From Alteromonas sp. M12 (lineage in GTDB: Bacteria > Pseudomonadota > Gammaproteobacteria > Enterobacterales > Alteromonadaceae), in contig NZ_CP144164.1 of the NCBI RefSeq assembly GCF_037478005.1, forward strand, positions 1,550,001 to 1,614,000: DNA of 64,000 bases, given 5' to 3'. The translations under genes were made by a program, and so were the position numbers. The stretch's first letter is position 1, and each line of letters opens with the position of its first letter. A model generated the notes under the pieces. The model was not told the DNA's origin. It did no database searches and was given only the letters and a program-made list of their open reading frames with translations. Below, in pieces: positions 50,186-60,900 of the stretch.

Positions 50186-52213
50186 TTAGTTTTTAAGCTG
50201 TCGATTAATTGCTTTTTTTAAGGCTTGCCACTGTTGTTTTATTCGTGTTCTATTACTCGATTTTTGAGCATTGGTGTTTTGCTGGTAATGATGGCGCATA
50301 TAAATATGCGTCACATTGCTAAAAGGTTGGTGTAGTGAATTGGGAAGCTTGTTTTTTACACTATTGGCAAAGTCTAGTGGCCCTTGGGATTTTGCCCGGT
50401 AGATTTTAAGCTTGTTCAAGAGCTTTTCTGATTTTTGATAGTACAGGGTAATATGATCAGGTTTTTTGCGATGTAACGATGGCAGAAAGAAAAATGCCAA
50501 TAAAAGCACGATCAAGCCGATCACACTGAGTCCAAATAGGGCTAACTTTTTTGGGGTCAACTCGCCAATTAGTGATTTAATTAAGTCTTTTTGGGAGTTT
50601 TTATCGAAACCTAACACCCACTTGGTCCATACGAAATCAATATCTTTTAGTAAAAGCCTAAACTCATTTAACCAAGCTATTGCGCTATAGCGACTAAGTG
50701 AGAAGGGGGAGTCAATCAATTCTGCTGCTTCTTCTATTGCTGATCTTAAACCATACTCTACTCTATCAGGAGCTACCACTGCAGTTGGATCATAGCGCTG
50801 CCACCCCAAATCTGAATGCCATGCCTCAATCCATGCATGGGCATCATATTGATACACACTCATGTAATTTTGCTCACGCATTTCGCCGCCTTGATAACCT
50901 GTCACTAAGCGAGTTGGAATCCCTGCAAGTCGCAGAATATACGCCATAGCAGAAGCATAGTGGGAACAAAACCCTTGCTGTTGTGCAAATAGAAACGTAT
51001 CTACAGTATCTATTTGCATTAACGGAGGCTGTAAGGTGTATTCAAAAGGTTGCTCAGCAAAATATGCCAATACTTGGCGTATGAATTCCTGATCATCGGG
51101 ATATTGCGATCGCAGGTTATTAACCCAAATTTGAGTTTTGGGATTTCCTGTGTCCGGCAGTTGCAAATTAATCCGCCTGTCTACACTATAGATAGCTTGG
51201 TTAAGAGGTGTCTCGGGATACGATCGCAATGTATATTGAAAGTTACTTACCAGCGGCGTGTGACTTGTTAATTGATATTCGTGGCTTTGCCAAATCTGGT
51301 TTGCACTCTTGGGACCTTCTGGAACGCCAACATCAATACTATATAACCAGTTTTGATGGGTTGGCTCAGCAATAACCTCATAGCTATAGAATTTTCCAGT
51401 AAGTGTGGGAGTGAATTCTTTATTAAACCGTTTGTACTGGCGCTGAATCGCTTTTCGTTCTGCAGATACTCGCCAAGTTTTACCGTCGAACTCTTCCATA
51501 ACCAGAGCCCGCCAATAGCGTTCTTGAGGGACAGGGATGGCGCCTTTGAATGTTACTCTAAATGCTAATTCTGCACTTTGAGACAACTGCGCAATATCTC
51601 CAGGAGTGACCTGTTCTGCTAATCCGGTTTGATGCGATTTGGCCGTGGGCATTTGCCACAATGGGCCTATTTGGGGCAGTACAATAAACAATAAGGCGGT
51701 GATAGGTAAAGCCTGCCCTGCCATAATCGCGATTCTTTTTAAATTAGTGTCAAAGCCGAGGCTAGGACTGATATTGCAGGCTAGAGAAAGCAAAAGCAGC
51801 AATGTTAGGAACAAATAAAAAATGCTAAAACCTATGCTATTTTGGAATATAAAACCGCAACCAATCAGGAAGCCACAGCAGGTTATTAATTGATAATAAT
51901 CTTTCATACTGCGTAACTGCATTAACTTTAATGAGCAGGCTAAAACTAACAGGTTTATCATGCCTAGAAGTACCCCTAGCTGGAAACTAAAATAGGCCAG
52001 TACAATTGCACTTAACAGTGCTAAGAGGTTGAGTGTACGTACAGATGGAGCATGCTTGTGCAACTCTAAGTACAGTGCGCTGCGCATCACTACAGCGCAC
52101 ACCACTAAAATGAGAATCCAGCCCATTACTGGCTCAAGTAAACTCAAACTAATACACAGAAATACCATAGTCAGTATGATATGAGCATGATTTTTAGCAG
52201 AAGAGATCATCAT
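50186..52213 (-). CDS. tgpA: TgpA-type membrane transglutaminase
   Basis: A 675-residue protein with DUF3488 (six or so N-terminal membrane helices), a periplasmic transglutaminase core and a C-terminal helix plus DUF4129-like tail. The catalytic triad is visible: Cys in QGFCSHYASAMAYILR near residue 415, His in QYDAHAWIEAW, Asp in RYDPTAV. Homologue TgpA of Pseudomonas is reported as important for viability. Its start overlaps the DUF58 gene by 4 nt. Confidence 0.92.
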   Translation of the reverse strand: MMISSAKNHAHIILTMVFLCISLSLLEPVMGWILILVVCAVVMRSALYLELHKHAPSVRTLNLLALLSAIVLAYFSFQLGVLLGMINLLVLACSLKLMQLRSMKDYYQLITCCGFLIGCGFIFQNSIGFSIFYLFLTLLLLLSLACNISPSLGFDTNLKRIAIMAGQALPITALLFIVLPQIGPLWQMPTAKSHQTGLAEQVTPGDIAQLSQSAELAFRVTFKGAIPVPQERYWRALVMEEFDGKTWRVSAERKAIQRQYKRFNKEFTPTLTGKFYSYEVIAEPTHQNWLYSIDVGVPEGPKSANQIWQSHEYQLTSHTPLVSNFQYTLRSYPETPLNQAIYSVDRRINLQLPDTGNPKTQIWVNNLRSQYPDDQEFIRQVLAYFAEQPFEYTLQPPLMQIDTVDTFLFAQQQGFCSHYASAMAYILRLAGIPTRLVTGYQGGEMREQNYMSVYQYDAHAWIEAWHSDLGWQRYDPTAVVAPDRVEYGLRSAIEEAAELIDSPFSLSRYSAIAWLNEFRLLLKDIDFVWTKWVLGFDKNSQKDLIKSLIGELTPKKLALFGLSVIGLIVLLLAFFFLPSLHRKKPDHITLYYQKSEKLLNKLKIYRAKSQGPLDFANSVKNKLPNSLHQPFSNVTHIYMRHHYQQNTNAQKSSNRTRIKQQWQALKKAINRQLKN

Positions 52214-53178
52214 TTAACGCCTTCCAAATAAGGCGTGTGCAAAGCGAGCGCCTTTAAACAGGCATATTGATGTTCTATTCCACTACTAGGCGCAATTTTA
52301 AGGTTACCCAAGTCCAAACCAAATACACTATTGTTTCTAGTTAATTCAATAACTTGAAAGCTCAACTCGCTGAGTTTGTGTTCTAAATCATGGGAATTTA
52401 GCGACGCCAACATTAACCAGCCTGTTGCACCTGATTGATTGGAAAACTGTTTGGAGATCATGCCTTGGCCTTTGGCGACTTGTTTCCACGCCACATGATA
52501 AAGGGGCTCACCTTGTTTGTATGGCGCTAGGCTATCAAAATCATCGTGACCTTTGAGCGACGAATCTGCTTGGTTGAGGTGCACTGAGTCTTGTTTATCA
52601 ATTAGGCGAACTTTGCTAGCCAAAGGTTTGGGGTAAACCACAATATCAGATGAAAAAGCTAGGTGAGTCCAACAACTGATTAATCCCAAAGGAAAAGTAC
52701 TGGTTAGTGTGACTCGGGGTAATTTCAATCTACCTCTTTGTGGGCAATCCAAAGGAAGGTAAATAGGATTCGAAAAATTGTCCAAGTCCACATTAATATT
52801 ATTTTTCACCTTCCAAAAATTCAGTTTAAGGATTCCGTGGGAAACTTGTTTATTATTGTTAAACCAGATTGGTATTTGTAGCTTTTCCCCTGCAAATCCA
52901 TGTTGAATTTTACCCAATTGAATTTCCAACTTGGCAAAATTTAGATATGCGATAAATAAATTCAGAAGGAATAATGAGACTAAAAAATAACATAACATTA
53001 TCATTAAGTTATTTTGATAATTGGTTCCTAAAATAAATAAACCCACACATAACAGGATAAACAATCCTCCGAAACGCGATGGAAAAATGAAAATACTACG
53101 GTAGTTCAATTTATAGTTATTGGCTTCAGGAATGCGCCTATCTAACCATCTCTGTGCAGTTGATTGCCAACCAAACAT
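52210..53178 (-). CDS. DUF58 (von Willebrand A-like) membrane protein
   Basis: Two N-terminal membrane helices (FGGLFILLCVGLFILG, MLCYFLVSLFLL) precede a cytoplasmic DUF58 domain with LAPYKQGEPLYHVAWKQVAK, the family core. ATG 53178 follows the moxR stop by 1 nt; a TTG at 53199 would overlap moxR by 20 nt and is the alternative. Partner of the MoxR ATPase; the trio is thought to support maturation or assembly of envelope proteins, which is inference. Confidence 0.88.
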   Translation of the reverse strand: MFGWQSTAQRWLDRRIPEANNYKLNYRSIFIFPSRFGGLFILLCVGLFILGTNYQNNLMIMLCYFLVSLFLLNLFIAYLNFAKLEIQLGKIQHGFAGEKLQIPIWFNNNKQVSHGILKLNFWKVKNNINVDLDNFSNPIYLPLDCPQRGRLKLPRVTLTSTFPLGLISCWTHLAFSSDIVVYPKPLASKVRLIDKQDSVHLNQADSSLKGHDDFDSLAPYKQGEPLYHVAWKQVAKGQGMISKQFSNQSGATGWLMLASLNSHDLEHKLSELSFQVIELTRNNSVFGLDLGNLKIAPSSGIEHQYACLKALALHTPYLEGVK

Positions 53179-53179
53179 A

Positions 53180-54097
53180 TTAGGCTGCCAACGGGTCAAT
53201 GGCTTCTAGTAGCCGATCACTCAAACTCGTTTGCCCATTAAAGTCGGACAAAGCTGCGCGCATTCGATGTTCTGCTACCGACGGTAACACCGCTTGGGTA
53301 TCTTCAGGTATGACGTAATCTCTGCCGTGCAAAAACGCCCAGGCTTTGGACGCTTGCATCAGTGCCTTACTTGCTCGTGGGGACAAGGGATTAGGGAAAC
53401 CTTCGTTTTCACGGCTATGGGTTACTAATTTTAGAATGTAATCCAATATGGCATCAGATACATTTACCTTATTTATTTGCTCTTGCATTTGTGTAAATTC
53501 GGTAACAGTTAAGCAGGCTTGTTGGGGTTTTTTAGTCCCGAAATCTTGCTCCAAAAGCATTTTCTTTTCAGCTTGCCAATCTGGATAACCTAATTGAATA
53601 CGCATTAAAAAACGATCCAATTGAGATTCAGGTAAAGGGTAGGTCCCTGATTGATGCATTGGATTTTGTGTCCCAATAACAAAAAATGGGGTAGGTAAAG
53701 CTCGTGTTTCACCGTCTAGACTAACTTGTTTTTCTTCCATGGCTTCTAACAAAGCGCTTTGGGTCTTGGGACTAGCGCGATTAATCTCATCAGCTAAAAT
53801 CAATTGATTGAAAATCGGTCCTGGATGAAATTGAAAGGATTGTTTGGTGCTATCAAAAATGTTTAAACCCAGCATATCCGCAGGCAATAAATCAGAAGTA
53901 AATTGAATGCGGGAAAAATCCAACCCCAATACTGCCGCAAGTGCATGGGATAGGGTAGTTTTGCCCATTCCGGGTAAATCTTCTATCAACAAATGACCAT
54001 TAGCCAATAAACAGGTAAACGCTAATTTAATCTGTTGGTGCTTGCCAATGACTTGTTCTGAAACCTGACTTATCGCATTTTGCAATTGTGGGTGCAT
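53180..54097 (-). CDS. MoxR family AAA+ ATPase
   Basis: A 305-residue AAA_3 ATPase. Walker A is DLPGMGKTTL near residue 45, Walker B LILADEINRASPKTQSALLEAM, sensor 1 GTQNP, and arginine finger region LPESQLDRFLMR. The ATG at 54097 is preferred to a TTG at 54106. It is first in the moxR-DUF58-tgpA operon and divergent from seqA; MoxR proteins act as chaperones for partner vWA or DUF58 proteins. Confidence 0.92.
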   Translation of the reverse strand: MHPQLQNAISQVSEQVIGKHQQIKLAFTCLLANGHLLIEDLPGMGKTTLSHALAAVLGLDFSRIQFTSDLLPADMLGLNIFDSTKQSFQFHPGPIFNQLILADEINRASPKTQSALLEAMEEKQVSLDGETRALPTPFFVIGTQNPMHQSGTYPLPESQLDRFLMRIQLGYPDWQAEKKMLLEQDFGTKKPQQACLTVTEFTQMQEQINKVNVSDAILDYILKLVTHSRENEGFPNPLSPRASKALMQASKAWAFLHGRDYVIPEDTQAVLPSVAEHRMRAALSDFNGQTSLSDRLLEAIDPLAA

Positions 54098-54370
54098 AGT
54101 TGGCAATACCTTGTTTTTTATTTTAGTATTTGAAAAGAAACAGTTACTCTATTTAATTCTAGACCATGCTGAGAGTCGTGTAACTGTCAGGGTTAATACT
54201 CACGTATAGATCTTATTCACTTTTTTATGTCAGGGGGTCAAGAAGCCAACTTAATCACAATAAACGGCAGGAAAGTCAGCCAATTAGAACAGAGAAGTGA
54301 ATTTTTTACTGAAATAAAAATGTCATTAGTCTTATAATAGTGGCACTTTTAAATAGCAGTTATTAGAAAT

Positions 54371-54967
54371 ATGAAAACGATTACTATCGACGACGAATTA
54401 TATGGATTTATTGCCTCTCAAACGAAGCATATCGGTGAAAGTGCTTCAGATATCTTGCGCCGAATTTTGATAGATGAATTAGGCTTAAAAGCAGGGGAAA
54501 GTCCTAGAGTTGATGTATCCAAGCCAGCAGAAGTAAATAAAGAAGTCAAAGATATAAATAAAATTAAAAAAGTTCGTGACGTGCAAGCAAAAGAGCAAAA
54601 AAACACTGATGAGGTGGTTGATGCAACGTCGTTGTTCGATTTATTGAACCAAGAGACTTTTGATCAACCCATGAGCAAGGTAGAACGTTTTTTAAAGATG
54701 TTGGGCGCTTTACATCAAACCCATCCGGATCGTTTTAATGCGGTTTTGGAAATTAAAGGTAAAGGTCGACTCTATTTTGCGACTGACAAAAATGTATTAT
54801 TAAAAACGGGCAGCAGTACTAACCCAAAACAAATACCCGGTTCAGAGTATTGGGTAGTCACAAATAACAATACAGAGAAAAAATGTACTATGCTAACCAA
54901 TACCGCTGCTATCTTAGGGTATTCTAAAAGTAATGTAGAACGCTTAGGTAAAATATTTAAAGCCTAA
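54371..54967 (+). CDS. seqA: Replication initiation negative modulator SeqA
   Basis: Binds hemimethylated GATC and sequesters newly replicated origins. The 198-residue protein has the N-terminal ribbon-helix-helix oligomerisation domain ([17 protein letters not shown]), a long charged linker, and the DNA-binding domain ([20 protein letters not shown], then [17 protein letters not shown] at the end). Its presence implies Dam methylation. Followed by pgm after 29 nt, the E. coli order. Confidence 0.96.
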   Translation: MKTITIDDELYGFIASQTKHIGESASDILRRILIDELGLKAGESPRVDVSKPAEVNKEVKDINKIKKVRDVQAKEQKNTDEVVDATSLFDLLNQETFDQPMSKVERFLKMLGALHQTHPDRFNAVLEIKGKGRLYFATDKNVLLKTGSSTNPKQIPGSEYWVVTNNNTEKKCTMLTNTAAILGYSKSNVERLGKIFKA

Positions 54968-54996
54968 ACTCACTCAAACTCACTACTAGGATTATT

Positions 54997-56647
54997 ATGG
55001 CAATTCATCCACAGGCAGGACAGCCGGCAGCTCCAGAACAACTAGTCAATGTAGCGCGCTTAGTCAGCGCTTATTATTCCAATAAACCGAATCTAGACGA
55101 TCCTACACAAGCTGTGGCGTTTGGGACTTCTGGTCATCGTGGTAGTGCTTTTTTAAATACGTTTACGGATGTCCACATTGCGGCTATATGCCAAGCATTG
55201 GCGGAATATAGAAGTATTCAAAATACTAGTGGTCCTATGTACATTGGTATGGACACCCATGCTTTATCAGAGCCTGCTTTTATTACTGCAGTGGAAGTTT
55301 TAGCCGCAAATCAGGTCAACATGATAGTGCAAGAAAAGCGAGGCTATACCCCTACACCGGTCGTTTCTCACGCTATTCTTAACTACAATCGCGGTAAGCA
55401 ATCCGGCTTGGCAGATGGGGTGGTGATTACACCTTCGCACAATCCTCCCGAGGATGGTGGATTTAAATATAATCCCACTCACGGTGGTCCCGCGGACGGG
55501 GATGACAAATTGGATCCAAGATAGAGCGAATCGCATTATTGCCGCAGGATGCAAAGAAATTAAGCGCATGGACTTTGATGCAGCAATGAAATCAGGGTTT
55601 GTTCAAGAGGTTGATTTATCCGCACAATATATTAGCGAACTTGATCAAGTCGTTGATCTCAAAACAATATCTGAAGCTGGTTTAAGTCTTGGAACAGATC
55701 CTTTGGGTGGAGCTGGTTTAGGCTATTGGGACATCATCGCCGACCGTTACAATCTAAATATCAAAGTGGTTAATAACAAAGTTGATCAACAATTTGGATT
55801 TATGCACCGCGATAAAGATGGCAAAATTCGTATGGATTGTTCATCGCCTTACGCCATGGCTGGACTCATTGAGCTCCGTCAAGATTTTGATGTCGCCTTT
55901 GGTAATGATCCTGATTTCGACCGTCACGGAATAGTCACTAAGACCGCAGGTTTGATGAACCCTAATCATTACCTTGCTGTAGCCATCAATTACCTATACC
56001 AGCATCGCAGCGACTGGCCTAGCAATTTGAAAATTGGTAAAACCCTTGTTTCCAGCAGCATGATTGACCGTGTCGCTAAATCTCTGGGACGTGAATTAGC
56101 GGAAATGCCAGTTGGTTTTAAGTGGTTTGTACAAGGTATGTTAAACAGCGAATTCGGTTTTGCTGGAGAGGAAAGTGCTGGTGGAATTTTCCTACGCAGG
56201 AATGGTCAGCCTTGGGCTACAGATAAAGACGGCATTATTTTATGTTTATTAGCGGCTGAGATCATGGCGGTTACCGGCATCGATCCAGGCGAACATTATC
56301 AGAAACTGACAGAACAGTTTGGCTCGCCAAGTTATAAACGTATTGATGTTGCAGCCAGTCATGAACAAAAACAAGTATTGAGTAAGATGGATAAGTCGGT
56401 AATTACCTCTACAGAATTAGCGGGTGAGAAAATTAACAATATCCAAACTCATGCGCCAGGTAACAATGCCGCTATTGGTGGCGTGAAAGTGAGTACCGAA
56501 AATGGTTGGTTTGCTGCACGTCCGTCTGGTACAGAAAACGTTTACAAGATCTATGCAGAGAGTTTTAATGGCGAAACACACTTAGATAGTCTTTTAAATG
56601 AAGCTCAAAACCTAGTGGATGGTGTGTTTAAATCCAAAAATGTTTAA
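54997..56647 (+). pseudogene. pgm: Phosphoglucomutase, frameshifted
   Basis: Converts glucose 1-phosphate and 6-phosphate. The gene is in two frames: 54997-55524 (175 codons) and a second frame continuing to 56647. The first carries the phosphoserine loop [12 protein letters not shown], the second the metal loop DPDFDRHG and GEESAGG. Near 55494-55500 the sequence reads GCGGACGGGGATG where the family (PADTGMTN-) needs two more bases, for example GCGGACACGGGGATG. Joined, the protein would have about 549 residues, the normal length. All other sequence is intact, so a recent mutation or a sequencing error are both possible. Confidence 0.88.
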
Positions 56648-56842
56648 TTAATGTTTGTTTTCGGTTCTATTTTAGTTAAATAACTCGTGTTTTGTAGAAT
56701 ATTTACGAAAATAGTCTAAAAATTAACATTTATTTAATAGAATTGATTAGGAATTCCTGCTAAAACTACGTTCATACTGAAAACTGTAATTTTATTACAG
56801 TTTCGAATTGAATAGAAAGTCGCAAAAGTGGGAATTCCTGTC

Positions 56843-59337
56843 ATGCCAAAAGTTAATCTTAAAAGTAAGGCTCTAAATGAGCCTGCAAAATTAGACAAGA
56901 GTGATATTAAAGAAGCAATTGTTCGTCACCTTCATTGTTCTTTAGGTACAGACGAAAATAAAGCCAACAACCACGCTTGGTGGAAAGCGGCATGTGCAGC
57001 CGTGCAAGAACAAGTCCTTGAGCGTTTACGCCGCACCCAGAAATCCCACTACCTAAACGATACCCGAGCCGTTCACTATTTTTCCGCTGAGTTTTTAATG
57101 GGCCGTTTAATGTCCAATAACCTGCATAATTTGGGTTTATTTGAAGTGACACAACAAGCCTTGCAAGAGTTGGGTGTCAGTCTTACCGATGTGATGGAAG
57201 AAGAACCAGACATGGCACTAGGTAACGGTGGGTTGGGACGTTTAGCTGCTTGTTTTATCGATTCATTAGCGACAATGGACTTGCCCGCAGTAGGTTACGG
57301 AATCCATTACGAAAATGGTTTATTCCGTCAAGAAATTAAAAATGGTGCGCAAATAGAACGTCCCGATAGTTGGCGTGACTACGGTAATCCTTGGGAAATA
57401 TGCCGTCCTGAATCAATTCAAGAAGTACCACTATTTGGTTATGTGGAAACCAAATATGGTGAAAACGGTCGCATATTAAAAGAATGGCATCCTGGTTCTC
57501 TATTGTCAAAGGTATTCCATGGGATATTCCAGTCGTCGGTTTTGGCGGTAAAACGGTAAACGTCCTGCGTTTATGGCAAAGCCAAGCGTCAAATTATTTC
57601 AATTGGGATGTTTTCAATGCTGGTGGTTATGTTGATGCCCAATCAGAAAATGTGCAAGCTGAAACCATTTCTAAAGTGCTATATCCAAATGACGAAACCG
57701 AAGCGGGTAAAGAACTTCGTCTAATTCAGCAATACTTTTTCTGCGCTTGTTCACTAAAAGACATTATACGACGCTACAAACGTGCCCATGGTGATGATTG
57801 GAGCCGTTTCTCGCAACAGGTCGTAATTCAACTGAATGATACCCATCCAGCTATCGCTATCCCTGAATTGATGCGTATCTTGGTTGACCGAGCAGAACTC
57901 GATTGGGATGACGCTTGGGCGATTTGCCATAAAACCTTTGCTTATACTAATCATACTTTGCTGCCAGAGGCATTAGAAAAGTGGCCGGCCAGAATGATTG
58001 AAAAAATACTGCCTCGTCATTTAGAAATTATTTACGAAATTAACTCCCGCTTTTTAGCTGAAGTAGAAAAAAAATGGCCTGGCGATAATAAAATTAAGCA
58101 AAAGCTGTCAATTATTGAAGAAGGCAACAATAAAATGGTACGCATGGGCAATCTATCCGTGATTGGCTCATTTGCTGTTAATGGTGTGGCTGAAATCCAT
58201 TCCAAGTTAGTTAAACAGAATCTTTTTCCAGAATTTGACCAAATGTGGCCAGATAAACTCACCAATGTAACTAATGGCATAACACCTCGTCGTTGGCTAA
58301 AAGCATGTAATCCAGAACTGTCAGCATTAATTGATAAGAAGATTGGTACTGATTGGCCGTTAAACTTAAAAAAATTAAAAGACTTAGAAAAATTTGCAAC
58401 TGAGGCAAAGTTTCAAAAAGACTTTATGAAAATTAAGCTTAACAATAAAATCGCACTTGCCAGTGAGGTGAAAAAATTAACTGGGATCGACATTGATCCT
58501 AAGGCCATATTTGATGTGCAGATTAAACGTTTACATGAATATAAGCGCCAGCATCTAAACTTGCTACATATTATGGCTCTGTATCGCAGATTATTAGAAA
58601 ACCCAGCCTATGACATGCAGCCTAGAGTCTTTCTTTTTGGAGCGAAAGCTGCGCCAGGTTATAAATTAGCCAAAGACATTATTTACGCGATTAATATGGT
58701 TGCAGAACGAATTAATAATGACGAGCGGGTAAACAAAAAATTAAAAGTGGTGTTTTTACCCAACTATCGAGTCAGCTTGGCTGAAAAAATGATCCCTGCT
58801 GCTGATGTTTCCGAGCAAATTTCGACAGCCGGAAAAGAAGCATCGGGTACCGGAAATATGAAGCTATCGCTAAATGGTGCTTTGACTATAGGTACGATGG
58901 ATGGTGCCAATATAGAGATTGCTGAGGAAGTGGGCGACGAAAACATCTTCATTTTTGGGTTAACGGTTGAGGAAGTCGATAAATTACACGCCAAAGGGTA
59001 TAACCCATATGATTACTACTACCAAAATGCGGAACTCAAGGCTATTTTAGATTGGTTAGAAACCGACTATTTCACGCCTGGAAAGCCTGGTGCTTTATCC
59101 TCATTGAAGCATAGTCTGCTTGATGGTGGTGATCCATATTTAGTGTTAGCAGATTTCGAGGCATATTCGCAAGCTCAAAATAAAGTGGATATAGCCTATC
59201 GAGACAGTAAAGATTGGGCCCGCATGGCAATTTTAAATTGTGCCAGAATGGGTAAATTTACTTCCGACCGCTCGGTTCAAGATTACGTAGATCGAATCTG
59301 GAAGTTAGATGCATGTGAAGTAGAGCAATCATTTTGA
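56843..59337 (+). pseudogene. glgP: Glycogen/maltodextrin phosphorylase, frameshifted
   Basis: Releases glucose 1-phosphate from alpha-glucans. Frame one runs from ATG 56843 (GTG 56828 also possible) to 57559, frame two from within 57484-57500 to 59337. The switch lies at 57495-57501: GGTTCTCTATTGTC would read [19 protein letters not shown] if one CT were removed. Downstream parts are intact, including the PLP-Lys motif [19 protein letters not shown]. Joined length is about 830, as in the family. It is the second broken carbohydrate gene in a row after seqA. Confidence 0.88.
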
Positions 59338-59418
59338 ACCTAATAGACTTAGATAGTTGCTGCTAACCTAGCACTCATATGGTTACAGTTTAGATTTCAA
59401 AACCGCTGATATGTTATT

Positions 59419-59448
59419 AAAAGGCTCAATTTTTCAATTGAGCCTTTT
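59419..59448 (+). terminator. Rho-independent terminator after glgP
   Basis: AAAAGGCTCAATT (59419-59431) pairs with AATTGAGCCTTTT (59436-59448) around a 4-nt loop, followed by CTTTT. It lies 81 nt after the glgP stop. Confidence 0.85.
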
Positions 59449-59517
59449 CTTTTGCCCTCAGATACGTATAGAATCTTAGTAATTGCCTAGCAGTGCGCCT
59501 AAATAAGAAAAATTAGA

Positions 59518-60831
59518 ATGGGTCAAGCTCACCAAACGTTAGCAACTATCCCGAATCGATATGCATTTTTAGATCGCATAGATGAAGCGGTTAAACTCGA
59601 TAACAAATTATCCTTAATGTTAATCGATGTCGTACGCTTTTCAGACGTTAGTAGTTCCCTTGGTTATCAAGTCGGCGACATCATTTTGTTGGCGATAGCT
59701 AACCGCATCAAATATTTATTTGGACGAGAAGTCCTATTCGGCAGAATGAGTGGTGATATTTTTGGTATTGTCATTCCAGGACGTCATGGAGACAGACAAC
59801 TTCGTTACCACTTCAATCATTTAGTCGAACACTTTAAAACGCCTATTAACATTGATGGGCACGCCTTTATCGCTGACTTCAATGTTGGTGCTGTAGCCAA
59901 TGAAGCGGATAATCAAGATACCATTAAATTACTGGCTGCCGCAGAGTCTGCGTTAAAACAGGCTAAAGAAAATAAATATGAGAATTTACATATTCTTAGT
60001 ATGAGCCAAAGAATGCATAGTGGTCGTTCTTTAGCGTTAAAAGCCGATTTGAAACGCGCTTTTCAAAATGATGAATTAGAAATTTATTTCCAACCTAAAG
60101 TGAATTTACAAACCCTAAAGATTACTGGTGCTGAGTGTTTATTACGATGGAATCACCCGTTAGACGGCGTGTTGTTTCCCGGTGCATTAATCGAAGCTGC
60201 TGAATCTTATAATATGATGAACGAATTGGGTAACTGGACGTTGGAAAAAGCATTTCAAAGTGCGGTCTTCTTTAAACAGCAGGGCATAGATATTGTTCTG
60301 TCGGTAAATATGTCGCCCACTCAACTTTACGACTTCAAATTCATTCCTAAATTACGGGAACTGCAGAAACTTTATGACATTGATTTGAACTGTTTAGAAC
60401 TTGAGTTAACAGAAGATGTGGCGCTGTCTAATTCGTTAATGGTTAAACGTCAGTTATCTGAAGCTCGAACTTTGGGAATGAAAGTATCGGTGGATGACTT
60501 TGGTAAAGGTTATTCGAATTTAGCCTACATTCGCGATCTGTCTATTGATGCGATAAAAATAGATAAAACATTTGTTATGAGCTTGGAAGACAATCCGGTG
60601 AATTTGGCGATTATTCAAGCTGCCCAAGTGATTGGTCGGGCACTGAAATGTGACATAGTGGCAGAAGGAATTGAAAGTGTAGAACAAATGCAAATGTTGC
60701 GAGAGATTGGCATTGAATGTGGGCAAGGATTTCTTTTTTCTAAGGCCATTAAGCGTGACGATTTTGTGCAGCTGTTTTACACAGATTTGATTGTTGGAAC
60801 GTCAAAGACATTTTTGTCTAGACCTGCTTAA
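59518..60831 (+). CDS. GGDEF-EAL protein, probable c-di-GMP phosphodiesterase
   Basis: A 437-residue cytoplasmic protein without membrane segments. The GGDEF domain (residues 8-165) is degenerate: the active-site loop reads MSGDIF, so cyclase activity is unlikely. The EAL domain (about 180-425) starts with ECLLRW in place of EALLRW and keeps SVNMSP, ELELTE, the VDDFG aspartates, IKIDK, AEGIES and GQGF, so it may be active. ATG at 59518 begins directly with the GGDEF region, and no sensor domain is encoded. Confidence 0.9.
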   Translation: MGQAHQTLATIPNRYAFLDRIDEAVKLDNKLSLMLIDVVRFSDVSSSLGYQVGDIILLAIANRIKYLFGREVLFGRMSGDIFGIVIPGRHGDRQLRYHFNHLVEHFKTPINIDGHAFIADFNVGAVANEADNQDTIKLLAAAESALKQAKENKYENLHILSMSQRMHSGRSLALKADLKRAFQNDELEIYFQPKVNLQTLKITGAECLLRWNHPLDGVLFPGALIEAAESYNMMNELGNWTLEKAFQSAVFFKQQGIDIVLSVNMSPTQLYDFKFIPKLRELQKLYDIDLNCLELELTEDVALSNSLMVKRQLSEARTLGMKVSVDDFGKGYSNLAYIRDLSIDAIKIDKTFVMSLEDNPVNLAIIQAAQVIGRALKCDIVAEGIESVEQMQMLREIGIECGQGFLFSKAIKRDDFVQLFYTDLIVGTSKTFLSRPA

Positions 60832-60900
60832 GCACGGCTTATGCTGCCAGTTAAATGACAACTTGCTATACTTTCATGATTTTAACAGTTAAGAGGTTCT

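Noticed and set aside
57484-59337. The second glgP frame as an independent gene starting at 57484
   Set aside because: The first residues after its ATG are the out-of-frame reading of the preceding glgP sequence; homology starts only at [11 protein letters not shown].
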